Assembly: GCF_036226445.1 (NCBI RefSeq)
Contig: NZ_CP108474.1
Location: 1,116,001-1,180,000 of the forward strand
From: Streptomyces sp. NBC_01255
Lineage (GTDB): Bacteria > Actinomycetota > Actinomycetes > Streptomycetales > Streptomycetaceae
Direction of reading: 5' to 3'
DNA: 64,000 nt
The position numbers and the translations under genes were made by a program. Position 1 is the stretch's first letter; each line of letters begins with the position of its first letter. A model generated the notes under the pieces. It searched no databases, was not told where the DNA came from, and saw only the letters and a program-made list of their open reading frames with translations. Below, piece after piece: positions 8,446-16,050 of this stretch.

Positions 8446-9240
8446 TCAGCGGCGCACGCCCCGGTGTCCGAGCCGTGCCGAGAGCTCGTCGGCGCCCTTC
8501 GCGGCGAGGGCGGTGAGTTCGTTCTCCCGGTCCTCGCTCCAGCGGTGGACCGGGACCGAGACGGACAGCGCCGCGACGACCCGGCCGGTCCGGTCCCGTA
8601 CGGGCGCGGCGACGCAGCTGACGTCGGGGTTGGACTCCTGGAGTTCGACGGCGACGCCGAGGATCCGGATCTCGGCGAGCGCGGCCCGCAGCGCGTCCGG
8701 GTCGCTGAGGCTGCTCGGCGTCATCGTCTCCAACGGCCCTTCTTCGAGCCGCTCTTCGAGGCGCGCTTCGAGCTCGGCCGCGGGGAGGGAGGCGAGGAGC
8801 ATCTTGCCGACGGCGGTGCAGTGGGCGGGCAGGCGGCGGCCGGTCGCGGAGACCATCCGCACCGCGTGCGTCGAGTCGACCTTGGCGATGTAGATGACGT
8901 CCATGTCCTCCAGGAGGGCCACGTGGACGGTCTCGCCGCAGGTGTCGGCCACCTCGCGGGCGACCTGGTGGCCTTCGGCCGCGAGGTCGAGCTGTTCCGC
9001 GTACCGGCTGCCGAGCTGGTACGTGCGGACGCCGAGCCGGTAGCGGCCGGGCTGCTCCGGCACCTGGACGAGGTAGTTGCGGGCGGTCAGGGTGGCGACC
9101 AGCTCGTGCGTGGTCGTGCGCGGCAGCTGGAGCCTGCGGGTGATCTCGGGCGCGGACAGCGTCCCGTCGCCCTGGAGGAAGAGCTCCAGTATGTCGAATG
9201 CCCTGGTCACCGCCGGAACGAGTCGTCCCACGAGGCCCAC
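8446..9240 (-). CDS. IclR-family transcriptional regulator
   Basis: This 264-residue protein has the usual length. It has an N-terminal winged helix-turn-helix ('GTLSAPEITRRLQLPRTTTH') and an IclR effector domain ('VHVALLEDMDVIYI', 'LPAHCTAVGKMLLA', 'CVAAPVRDRTGRVVAALSVS'). I start it at the GTG at 9240, with GAGGG just upstream. The longer frame to 9387 would run across the divergent promoter and gives an atypical N-terminus. It is divergent from a sugar-acid dehydratase operon, which it probably controls; a candidate site at 9347-9364 recurs at 34686. Confidence 0.9.
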   Translation of the reverse strand: MGLVGRLVPAVTRAFDILELFLQGDGTLSAPEITRRLQLPRTTTHELVATLTARNYLVQVPEQPGRYRLGVRTYQLGSRYAEQLDLAAEGHQVAREVADTCGETVHVALLEDMDVIYIAKVDSTHAVRMVSATGRRLPAHCTAVGKMLLASLPAAELEARLEERLEEGPLETMTPSSLSDPDALRAALAEIRILGVAVELQESNPDVSCVAAPVRDRTGRVVAALSVSVPVHRWSEDRENELTALAAKGADELSARLGHRGVRR

Positions 9241-9294
9241 CCCACCCTCTGCTCGTGCGCGATTCCGAGCGGCGTCCCCGTGGACGCGCTCCCA

Positions 9295-9324
9295 TTGACA
9301 CGTCGGCGGGCCGCTGCCTACGGT
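9295..9324 (+). promoter_or_regulatory. Promoter of the dehydratase operon
   Basis: A consensus -35 box TTGACA (9295-9300) is followed after 18 bases by TACGGT (9319-9324) as -10. This places the transcription start near 9331, just before the candidate IclR site at 9347-9364. Confidence 0.55.
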
Positions 9325-9346
9325 CTCGCCGATCCACCGAACACTA

Positions 9347-9364
9347 TTCGATATCTCGAACATC
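9347..9364 (+). promoter_or_regulatory. Candidate IclR operator
   Basis: TTCGA (9347-9351) and TCGAA (9356-9360) form a perfect inverted repeat around TATC. The 18-base stretch TTCGATATCTCGAACATC matches 15 of 18 positions of the stretch at 34686-34703 in front of the second importer. Its position just after the predicted transcription start suits a repressor. Confidence 0.5.
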
Positions 9365-9392
9365 ACGCCAGCGCCCCCGGGGAGCAACCACC

Positions 9393-10547
9393 GTGCGCAT
9401 CACGGGAATCACCACGCATGTCGTCGGAACGCCCTGGCGCGATCTGACCTACGTCCTGGTCCACACCGACGAGGGCCTGACCGGTGTCGGCGAGACCCGG
9501 ATGCTCGGGCACACCGATGCCCTGATCGGCTACCTCCGCGAGGCGGAGGCGAACCACATCGCCGGCTCCGACCCGTTCGCGGTCGAGGATCTCGTACGCC
9601 GCATGAAGTACGGCGATTTCGGACGGGCCGGTGAGATCGTGATGTCGGGCATCGCCGTCGTCGAGATGGCGTGCTGGGACATCAAGGGCAAGGCGCTCGG
9701 CGTGCCCGTGTGGCAGCTGCTCGGCGGGCAGGTGACCGACCGCGTCCCGGCGTACGCGAACGGCTGGTACACCACCGAGCGCACCCCGGAGGCCTATCAC
9801 GCGGCGGCCCGTGCGGTCGTGGCCCGCGGCTACCGGGCGCTGAAGATCGACCCGTTCGGCAACGGCCGGTTCGAGCTGGACGCCGAGCGGTCGCGGGACG
9901 CGGTCGCGCTCATCGAGGCCGTACGGGACGCGATCGGGCCGGACACCGAGCTGATGGTGGAGATGCACGGCCGGTTCTCCCCCGCGACGGCGGTCCGGCT
10001 CGCCCGCGAACTGGCACCGTTCCGGCCCGCGTGGCTGGAGGAGCCGGTGCCGCCGGAGAATCTCAAGGCCCTGCGGAAAGTGGCCGACAAGGTCGACCTG
10101 CCGATCGCGACCGGGGAGCGGATCCACGACCGGATCGAGTTCCGGGAGCTGTTCGAGTCACAGGCAGCCGACATCATCCAGCCGGACGTCGGGCACATCG
10201 GCGGCATCCTGGAGGCCCGGAAGCTCGCCGCCACCGCCGAGACCCACTACGTGCTCGTCGCCCCGCACAACGTCGGGGGCTCGGTCCTCACCGCCGCCTC
10301 CCTCCAACTCGCCGCCTGCACCCCGAACTTCAAGATCCTGGAGCACTTCAACGACTTCGCGGACGCCGAGATCACGAAGGTGGTGCACGGGGCCCCGGAG
10401 GTCGATCCGGAGACGGGCTGCTTCGCCGTCTCGCACGCGCCGGGCCTCGGTGTCGAGCTGGACGTGGACGCGGCGGCCGAATTCCCGCAGCAGCGCGCCC
10501 GGTTCGACCTGTGGGCCGAGGGCTGGGAGAAGAGGCGGCCCCGATGA
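9393..10547 (+). CDS. Enolase-superfamily sugar-acid dehydratase
   Basis: This 384-residue protein starts at a GTG with GGGGAG upstream. It has the mandelate racemase-type capping domain and barrel: 'LKIDPFG' carrying the KxD lysine, 'VEMHGRF', 'LEEPVPPEN', 'GERIHDRIEF', 'QPDVGHIGG' and 'APHNVGG'. The first ligand motif is ExH rather than the DxH of the DgoD-like enzyme at 2442-3587, so it is a different subgroup, probably with another sugar-acid substrate. Its stop overlaps the start of a zinc dehydrogenase (ATGA). Together they would dehydrate an acid and reduce or oxidise a related intermediate. Confidence 0.88.
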   Translation: MRITGITTHVVGTPWRDLTYVLVHTDEGLTGVGETRMLGHTDALIGYLREAEANHIAGSDPFAVEDLVRRMKYGDFGRAGEIVMSGIAVVEMACWDIKGKALGVPVWQLLGGQVTDRVPAYANGWYTTERTPEAYHAAARAVVARGYRALKIDPFGNGRFELDAERSRDAVALIEAVRDAIGPDTELMVEMHGRFSPATAVRLARELAPFRPAWLEEPVPPENLKALRKVADKVDLPIATGERIHDRIEFRELFESQAADIIQPDVGHIGGILEARKLAATAETHYVLVAPHNVGGSVLTAASLQLAACTPNFKILEHFNDFADAEITKVVHGAPEVDPETGCFAVSHAPGLGVELDVDAAAEFPQQRARFDLWAEGWEKRRPR

Positions 10548-11587
10548 GCGGCCGACCGGCACACGGACCGGCCCGTCGGAGCCGCGCGATCGTCGTCGAC
10601 GCACCGGGCGAACACCGTCTGGTCGAACGGGAGGTGCCCGAGCCGGGACCGGGCGAGGTCCGGGTACGGGTCGCCGCCGCCGGGATCTGCCTGAGCGACC
10701 GCGAGCTGTACGACGGTCACCGCGCCCCCGGCTACGTCCGCTATCCGGTGGTCCCCGGGCACGAGTGGTCCGGCACCGTGGAGGCCGTCGGCGCCGGGGT
10801 CGACCCCGCGCTCGCGGGCCGGCCGTGCGTCGCCGAGGGCTTCCGGTCCTGCGGCACGTGCGAGCGGTGCCGTTACGGGGACACCAGCCTCTGCACGGCC
10901 GGGTACGCGGAGACCGGCTTCACCGAGCCGGGCGCCTTCGCCGACCACCTGGTGATCCCCGCACGCCTGCTTCACCCGCTCCCCCACGGCGTGGACCTGC
11001 GGGCCGCGGCGCTCCTCGAACCCGCCGCCGTCGTCGCGGCGGCGGTACGGGCCGGGCGGCCGCGCCCGGGCGAGCGGATCGCCGTCGTCGGCGCCGGGAC
11101 GCTCGGCCTGCTCGCCGTCCAGTGGCTCGCCGCCTCCTCCCCCGCCGAGCTCGCCGTCGTCGACCCCCGTACGGAACGGGCCGCGCAGGCCCTGGCCTTC
11201 GGCGCAGGCCGGGCCCTCTCCCCGGCGGAGGCGGACGACGTGTCCGGGCGCTACGACCTGGTCGTGGAGACCGCCGGGGCGCCCACGACGGCCGCGTCCT
11301 CCTGCCTGCTCGCTCGGCGGGGCGGCCGGGTGGTGCTGACCGGCATGTTCGCGGCGGGCGCCACCGGCATCGACCCGGTCCGTCTCTCGGTGAGCCAGCT
11401 GGAACTCCGCTCCGTCTTCGGCGCCTCCTCCGCCGCCTGGGCGGACGCGGTACGCGCCTTCTCGGCCGGACTGCTCGACCCGGCACCGCTCGTCACCCAC
11501 ACGTTCCCGCTGGAGCGGTTCGACGGGGCGCTCGCCCTGGTGGGCGGCGGCGCCCCCGGGACCGGAAAGGTCCTCCTGCGCCCCTGA
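10544..11587 (+). CDS. Zinc-dependent medium-chain alcohol/polyol dehydrogenase
   Basis: This 347-residue MDR-family enzyme has the catalytic zinc site C49 ('AAGICLSD') and H73-E74 ('PGHEWSG'), a structural zinc cluster ('CGTCERCRYGDTSLC') and a Rossmann motif 'VVGAGTLGLLAVQ'. Related enzymes include threonine, galactitol and sorbitol dehydrogenases. It is translationally coupled to the dehydratase upstream, which suggests an NAD(P)-dependent step on a keto-deoxy acid or its precursor. Confidence 0.9.
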   Translation: MSGRPAHGPARRSRAIVVDAPGEHRLVEREVPEPGPGEVRVRVAAAGICLSDRELYDGHRAPGYVRYPVVPGHEWSGTVEAVGAGVDPALAGRPCVAEGFRSCGTCERCRYGDTSLCTAGYAETGFTEPGAFADHLVIPARLLHPLPHGVDLRAAALLEPAAVVAAAVRAGRPRPGERIAVVGAGTLGLLAVQWLAASSPAELAVVDPRTERAAQALAFGAGRALSPAEADDVSGRYDLVVETAGAPTTAASSCLLARRGGRVVLTGMFAAGATGIDPVRLSVSQLELRSVFGASSAAWADAVRAFSAGLLDPAPLVTHTFPLERFDGALALVGGGAPGTGKVLLRP

Positions 11588-11638
11588 GCGCTCCTTCCTC
11601 GTACGCACCTCGTCCGACCTCCCGAACAGAGGATCCCG

Positions 11639-12646
11639 ATGACCACGCGCCCGGCACCCCGACGTCCCGGCGGCGACGCGCTCCGCCGCATCGGCCACCC
11701 CGTACCGGCGGACGACCTCGCCGACGCCTCCCCGCACGCCTTCCCCGACGGCGGCCTCTGGCGCACCGAACTCCCCTCCGTCGAGGGCCCCGAGGCGCTC
11801 GGTGTCGTGCTCGCCGAGAGCGCGCGGCTCGACGTCCCCGTGCACCGGGTCAGCCAGGGCAGCGGCGTCTGGATGCTCACCGACGCCGAGATCACCGAGA
11901 TGGTCGACGCCTGCGCCGAACGCTCCGTCGAGCTCTGCCTGTTCACCGGCCCGCGCGGCACGTGGGACACCGGGGCGGCCACGCGGACCGACTCCGGCGG
12001 TGCCGGGCTCCGCGCCCGGGGTCACGACGCGCTCGCCGGATGTGTCGAAGACGCGCTGCGTGCGGCCGACTTGGGCGTGCGGTGTCTGCTCGTCGCCGAC
12101 GAGGGCGTCCTGTGGACCCTGCACCGGCTGCGTGCTGAAGGGGTGTTGCCGAGCGACACCACCTTCAAGGTGTCCGCGCTGATCGGCCCGGTCAATCCCG
12201 CGGCCTTCGCCGTCCACGAGCGGCTCGGCGCCGACTCGCTCAACGTGCCCTCCGATCTGACCCTCGCGCACCTCACGGAGATCCGGCGGGTCAGCAGGGC
12301 GCCGATGGACCTGTACGTCGAGGCCCCGGACGACCTCGGTGGGTACGTCCGGATGTACGAGGCGGCCGAGTTGATCCGGCGGGGCGCACCGCTGTACCTG
12401 AAGTTCGGGCTGAGCCGGGCGGCCGGGATCTACCCCTACGGAGCGCACCTGCGGGACCAGGCTCTCGCCACCGCCCGCGAGCGGGTCCGGCGTGGACGGC
12501 TCGTCCTCGACCTGCTCGCCCGCCTGGGGGCGGACGGCGGGATGTCCCCGCTCGGCTCTCGGCATCCGGGCGAGCTCCGGCGCTTCCCGGTCACCGACGA
12601 GGCCGACTCTTCCACGCCCGCCGTCGAAGCGCTTCGATCTTCCTGA
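11639..12646 (+). CDS. Unrecognised protein of a sugar-acid operon (possible U32-like barrel)
   Basis: This protein of 335 residues has no signal peptide or membrane segment. I do not recognise it with certainty. Alternating strand/helix segments ('VRCLLVADEGVLWTL', 'FKVSALIGPVNP', 'PMDLYVEAPDDLGGY', 'GAPLYLKFGLSRAAGIYP') suggest a TIM-barrel-like fold, and I associate it weakly with U32-peptidase-like proteins. The classical U32 cysteine signature is absent, so proteolysis should not be assumed. It is third in the dehydratase/dehydrogenase operon after a 51-base gap, with AGAGGA before its ATG. Its last codons overlap the LacI operator at 12624-12637. Confidence 0.8.
   Translation: MTTRPAPRRPGGDALRRIGHPVPADDLADASPHAFPDGGLWRTELPSVEGPEALGVVLAESARLDVPVHRVSQGSGVWMLTDAEITEMVDACAERSVELCLFTGPRGTWDTGAATRTDSGGAGLRARGHDALAGCVEDALRAADLGVRCLLVADEGVLWTLHRLRAEGVLPSDTTFKVSALIGPVNPAAFAVHERLGADSLNVPSDLTLAHLTEIRRVSRAPMDLYVEAPDDLGGYVRMYEAAELIRRGAPLYLKFGLSRAAGIYPYGAHLRDQALATARERVRRGRLVLDLLARLGADGGMSPLGSRHPGELRRFPVTDEADSSTPAVEALRSS
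12624..12637. promoter_or_regulatory. LacI-type operator upstream of the first LacI gene
   Basis: The perfect 14-bp palindrome TCGAAGCGCTTCGA has the AANCGNTT core of LacI-family sites. It lies inside the last codons of the preceding gene and 127 bases before the LacI start, so autoregulation is likely. A degraded copy, TCGAAGCGATTCAC, is at 12724-12737. Confidence 0.75.
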
Positions 12647-12764
12647 CCTTGCACTCTGGACACGTCAGCACGGTCACGTTACGGTCTCGCTGGGTCGCCG
12701 AAGCGATCACTCGACGGTCTCCGTCGAAGCGATTCACCACTGTCACGGGCCGCGGGGAGAACGA

Positions 12765-13850
12765 ATGGTCACCCTTGTCGAGGTCGCCCGGCACGCCGGT
12801 GTGTCGGCGAGCACGGTCAGCTACGTGCTCAGCGGCAAGCGTCCCATCTCCGACCCGACCCGGCGGCGGGTGCGGGCCAGCATCGAGCAGCTCGGTTACC
12901 AACCCCACGCAGGCGCCCGGGCGTTGGCGAGCAGCCGGTCGCGGATCATCGCGCTGATGGTGCCGCTGAGGACCGACATGTACGTGCCGGTGATGCTGGA
13001 GATCGCGGTCGCCGTCGCCACCACCGCCCGGGCACACGGCTACGACGTGCTGCTGCTCACCGGCGAGGAGGGCCCCTCGGCGCTGCGCCGGGTCACCGGC
13101 AGCGGTCTGGCCGAGGCCGTGATCCTCATGGACGTCCAGCTCGACGACGAGCGGCTGCCGGTGCTGCGCGCGGCGGGCCCGCCCGCCGTCCTGGTCGGAC
13201 TGCCGGCCGACCCCGCGGGACTGGACTGCGTCGACCTGGACTTCATGGCGGCCGGGGCGCTGTGCGTGGAGCATCTGGCCGGCCTCGGGCACCGGGAGAT
13301 CGCCGTGATCGGGGAGGCCCCCGGGGTCTACGCCCGGCACACCGGCTTCGCCGAGCGGACCCTGCGCGGCCTGCGCGACCGGGCCGCCGAGTTGGGCGTC
13401 GGGCTGCTGCACCGGCCCTGCGAGGGCGGTCACGACGCGGTCGCGGGGGTCCTGGCCCGGATCTTCGACGAGCGGCCAGGGGTCAGCGCCTTCGTCGTGC
13501 AGAACGAGACGGCTGTCGAGCCATTGCTCGCGCTGCTGCGGCGTACGGGCCGGGCCGTGCCCGAGGACGTGTCGGTCGTCGCCGTCTGCCCGGACCCGAT
13601 CGCCGCCCAGGCCTCGGTGGCGCTCACCTCGGTGGCGATCCCCGCGCAGGAGCTGGGCCGCCGGGCGGTGGAGCGGCTGATCACGGGCCTCTCCGGGCGG
13701 CCCGGCGACGACGGGACGGAAGACGACCGGCCGGAAGGCGACCGGGCGGAAGGCGACACCGCCCCGACGGCGGGCGTCGAGCTCCTCACGCCGGTCCTGA
13801 CGGCCCGGGACAGCTCCGGCCCCCCGCCGGCGCGACCGTTCAGGAGCTGA
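12765..13850 (+). CDS. LacI-family transcriptional regulator (first of two paralogues)
   Basis: This 361-residue repressor starts at an ATG with GGGGAGA upstream; the longer upstream frame is not coding. Residues 1-60 hold the helix-turn-helix 'VARHAGVSASTVSYVLSGKR' and hinge 'ARALASSRS'. The remainder is a periplasmic-binding-like effector domain ('VLLLTGEEGP', 'FVVQNETAVEPLL', 'VSVVAVCPDP'). A hydrophilic, repetitive Asp/Glu/Gly stretch (about residues 318-332) interrupts the C-terminus. Its DNA-binding region is nearly identical to the second LacI protein at 51426-52664. The palindrome upstream recurs before all three importer operons. Confidence 0.93.
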   Translation: MVTLVEVARHAGVSASTVSYVLSGKRPISDPTRRRVRASIEQLGYQPHAGARALASSRSRIIALMVPLRTDMYVPVMLEIAVAVATTARAHGYDVLLLTGEEGPSALRRVTGSGLAEAVILMDVQLDDERLPVLRAAGPPAVLVGLPADPAGLDCVDLDFMAAGALCVEHLAGLGHREIAVIGEAPGVYARHTGFAERTLRGLRDRAAELGVGLLHRPCEGGHDAVAGVLARIFDERPGVSAFVVQNETAVEPLLALLRRTGRAVPEDVSVVAVCPDPIAAQASVALTSVAIPAQELGRRAVERLITGLSGRPGDDGTEDDRPEGDRAEGDTAPTAGVELLTPVLTARDSSGPPPARPFRS

Positions 13851-16050
13851 CGACCCGCGCCTCGCCCGCGCGCAGGACGAGCCGGGTCGCCCCCGCCGGG
13901 TTCCGGAGCTCGACGTTCGCGTCCCGGTCCGGCCGGACGACCGCGTGGTACTCCCCCGGTGACCAGTCCAGGTCGACGCGTGCGCCGAACCGGGTCCGTA
14001 CGCCTGTGAGCCGGCCGCGCGGGCAGCGGGCGGGCGGCGCGGGCAGGAGCACGAGCCGGTCGGGCGTCGACTGCACGAGGGCCTCGATCAGGAGCGCGGG
14101 CAGGGTGTGCGCGGCATCGGCGTTGTAGACGTCGCGGGCCGGATAGTGGGCGCTCATGAGGGAGTCGTGGAAGTAGTCCCCGGTAAGCACGCGGGCGAGG
14201 GCGCCCTCGGTGCGGGCGGCGTCCCCGAGCCGGGCGGCGACCAGGCCGTGGTGGAGGTGTCCGTGGGCGGAGTCGTTCTCGCTGCCCCGGAGTTCGAGGG
14301 CGCGTCGGGCGGCCCGGGCGAGGTCCGGGGTGTCGTACGGGTTGATCTCGTCCAGCGGCCAGACCGGGTAGAGGTGGCTGAGGTGCCGGTGGTCGTAGCG
14401 GTCGCCGAGCCCGGGGCGGGCCCATTCGGCGAGCGCGCCGTCGCCGTTGACCCGGTACGGCGGCAGCCGGTCGGTGAGGGCCCGGAGCCGGGTGGCGTCC
14501 GGGTCCGGGGCACGGTCGGCGGCGGCGCGCAGGGCGTGCCGGGCGGCGGCGATGTCCATGGTGGCGTCGACGGCGCCCCAGCTTCCGCCTTGGGGGCGGT
14601 TCTCCGGGGAGTAGGAAGGGACGATCACGATCCGGCCGTCGGGTCCGGTGCGCGTGAGGAAGTCCTCGTAGAACGCGGCGAGTTCGCGGAGGATCCCGGT
14701 GACGCGCGGGTCGCGCCGTCCGCTCGCCTCCTCGTGGGCGAGGGGCGGGACGAGCAGCCAGTCGGCTCCGGCGGTCCACAGGTGGAGGGGGTACTCGCGG
14801 CTGAAGTGGTACGTGTGCCCGGAGACGCCGTCCGTGTGGGTGGGGGCGACGATGCCGCGGGCGCCGAAGATCTCCCGGGCGTTGTCCCGCCAGTCCGCCA
14901 ACTGCCGACGGATGAGCCTGATCTGAGCCTCGGTCACCTCGGGGAGGTCGGCGGCGACGGCGGAGGCGGTCTGGAGGTTGAGGTTGGCGTTCGTGGTGAA
15001 CGCCCCCGACCATGCGGTGTTCCAGTCGCCGGTCCACAGTCCGGTGAGCCGGGGAGGCAGGAGGCCCGAGGAGGAGAGCAGGTGGTAGCGGCCTGCGGCG
15101 AAGAGGCGTTCCAGGAGGGCGGCGCTGTCGGGGCGGCCGAGCAGGGCGGAGCCGGGGAGGGCCCGCTCGGTCGCGTCCGCGCCGAGGTCGAGGGCGACGC
15201 GCCCGTAGGCGGGGCCGTGCAGCGCGGTGTGCCGGGCGAGCAGCCGGGCGTGGACGACGGCGAGGTCCGGGAGGGGCCCACCGGAATCGACCAGGGCGCG
15301 CAGCCCCTCGGTCTCCCCGTCCATGGCCGTGCAGGTGTCGGCCTCGTGCCGGCGTACCCGGGTGAGGAGCAGCAGCTGCCGGGCGCCCTCGATCCGTACG
15401 CCCGAGGCGGTGATCGTGGTGCGGCCGGTGTCGCTGAGGAGGAGGGTGAGGCCGGTGTAGCCGAGCGGGCTGTCCGGGTAGCGGGCCCGCAGGGTGAGGA
15501 CGGCCTCGCGGCCGGCGGTGGCGAGGCCACGCCCGGTCGCGAGTTCCGCGGGGACGCCGGGCAGCCGGTGGTCGAGGTCGACCTCGACCACCGGGCCGGG
15601 CTGGGAGACGTACTGGACGAGGACGTCGTCGGCGCGGGAGACGAAGACCTCGCTGCGCCGTTCCCCGGACACGCCGGCGACCACCCCGGTGGTGAAGTCG
15701 ACGGATCGACGTGTCGCCGCGCCGGTACTGAAGGGTGCGCGGCGGACCCGGGTCTGGAACGCGGGGTGGAAGGGCCGCACCCAGCGCAGCGGCCGGCCGT
15801 CCGTGAAGCGTTCGGCGGCGGTCGTGTCGCCGGCGAGCAGGGCGTCCTGAAGGGCCGGCAGCGCGTCGGCGAGGCGGGGCGGCGCGGTGTCGGCGGCGGT
15901 GTTGTTCGGCCGTACGAGGGTGTGGTGGGTGACGATCACCCGGTCGTCCTCGGGGTCGCCGAAGACCAGGGCGCCGTGCCGGCCGTTCCCGGTGAGGAAG
16001 GCGTCCTCCCAGCGGGCGGCGGGCGCGGGCTCCCAGGTGCCGTGGGTCAC
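13840..16050 (-). CDS. GH95-family alpha-L-fucosidase/alpha-L-galactosidase-type enzyme
   Basis: This 736-residue protein lacks a signal peptide. The N-terminal domain begins 'WEDAFLTGNGRHGALVFGDPED', typical of GH95. Later come 'WTGDWNTAW', the NxN pair in 'TTNANLNLQ' and 'SYSPENRPQGG', which resemble GH95 active-site segments. Members remove alpha-L-fucose or alpha-L-galactose; the substrate here is open. The GTG at 16050 follows GGAGG and overlaps the GH42 stop as GTGA. Its stop overlaps the LacI gene's 3' end by 11 bases, tail to tail. With GH42 it probably trims imported pectin-side-chain oligosaccharides in the cytoplasm. Confidence 0.85.
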   Translation of the reverse strand: MTHGTWEPAPAARWEDAFLTGNGRHGALVFGDPEDDRVIVTHHTLVRPNNTAADTAPPRLADALPALQDALLAGDTTAAERFTDGRPLRWVRPFHPAFQTRVRRAPFSTGAATRRSVDFTTGVVAGVSGERRSEVFVSRADDVLVQYVSQPGPVVEVDLDHRLPGVPAELATGRGLATAGREAVLTLRARYPDSPLGYTGLTLLLSDTGRTTITASGVRIEGARQLLLLTRVRRHEADTCTAMDGETEGLRALVDSGGPLPDLAVVHARLLARHTALHGPAYGRVALDLGADATERALPGSALLGRPDSAALLERLFAAGRYHLLSSSGLLPPRLTGLWTGDWNTAWSGAFTTNANLNLQTASAVAADLPEVTEAQIRLIRRQLADWRDNAREIFGARGIVAPTHTDGVSGHTYHFSREYPLHLWTAGADWLLVPPLAHEEASGRRDPRVTGILRELAAFYEDFLTRTGPDGRIVIVPSYSPENRPQGGSWGAVDATMDIAAARHALRAAADRAPDPDATRLRALTDRLPPYRVNGDGALAEWARPGLGDRYDHRHLSHLYPVWPLDEINPYDTPDLARAARRALELRGSENDSAHGHLHHGLVAARLGDAARTEGALARVLTGDYFHDSLMSAHYPARDVYNADAAHTLPALLIEALVQSTPDRLVLLPAPPARCPRGRLTGVRTRFGARVDLDWSPGEYHAVVRPDRDANVELRNPAGATRLVLRAGEARVVSS

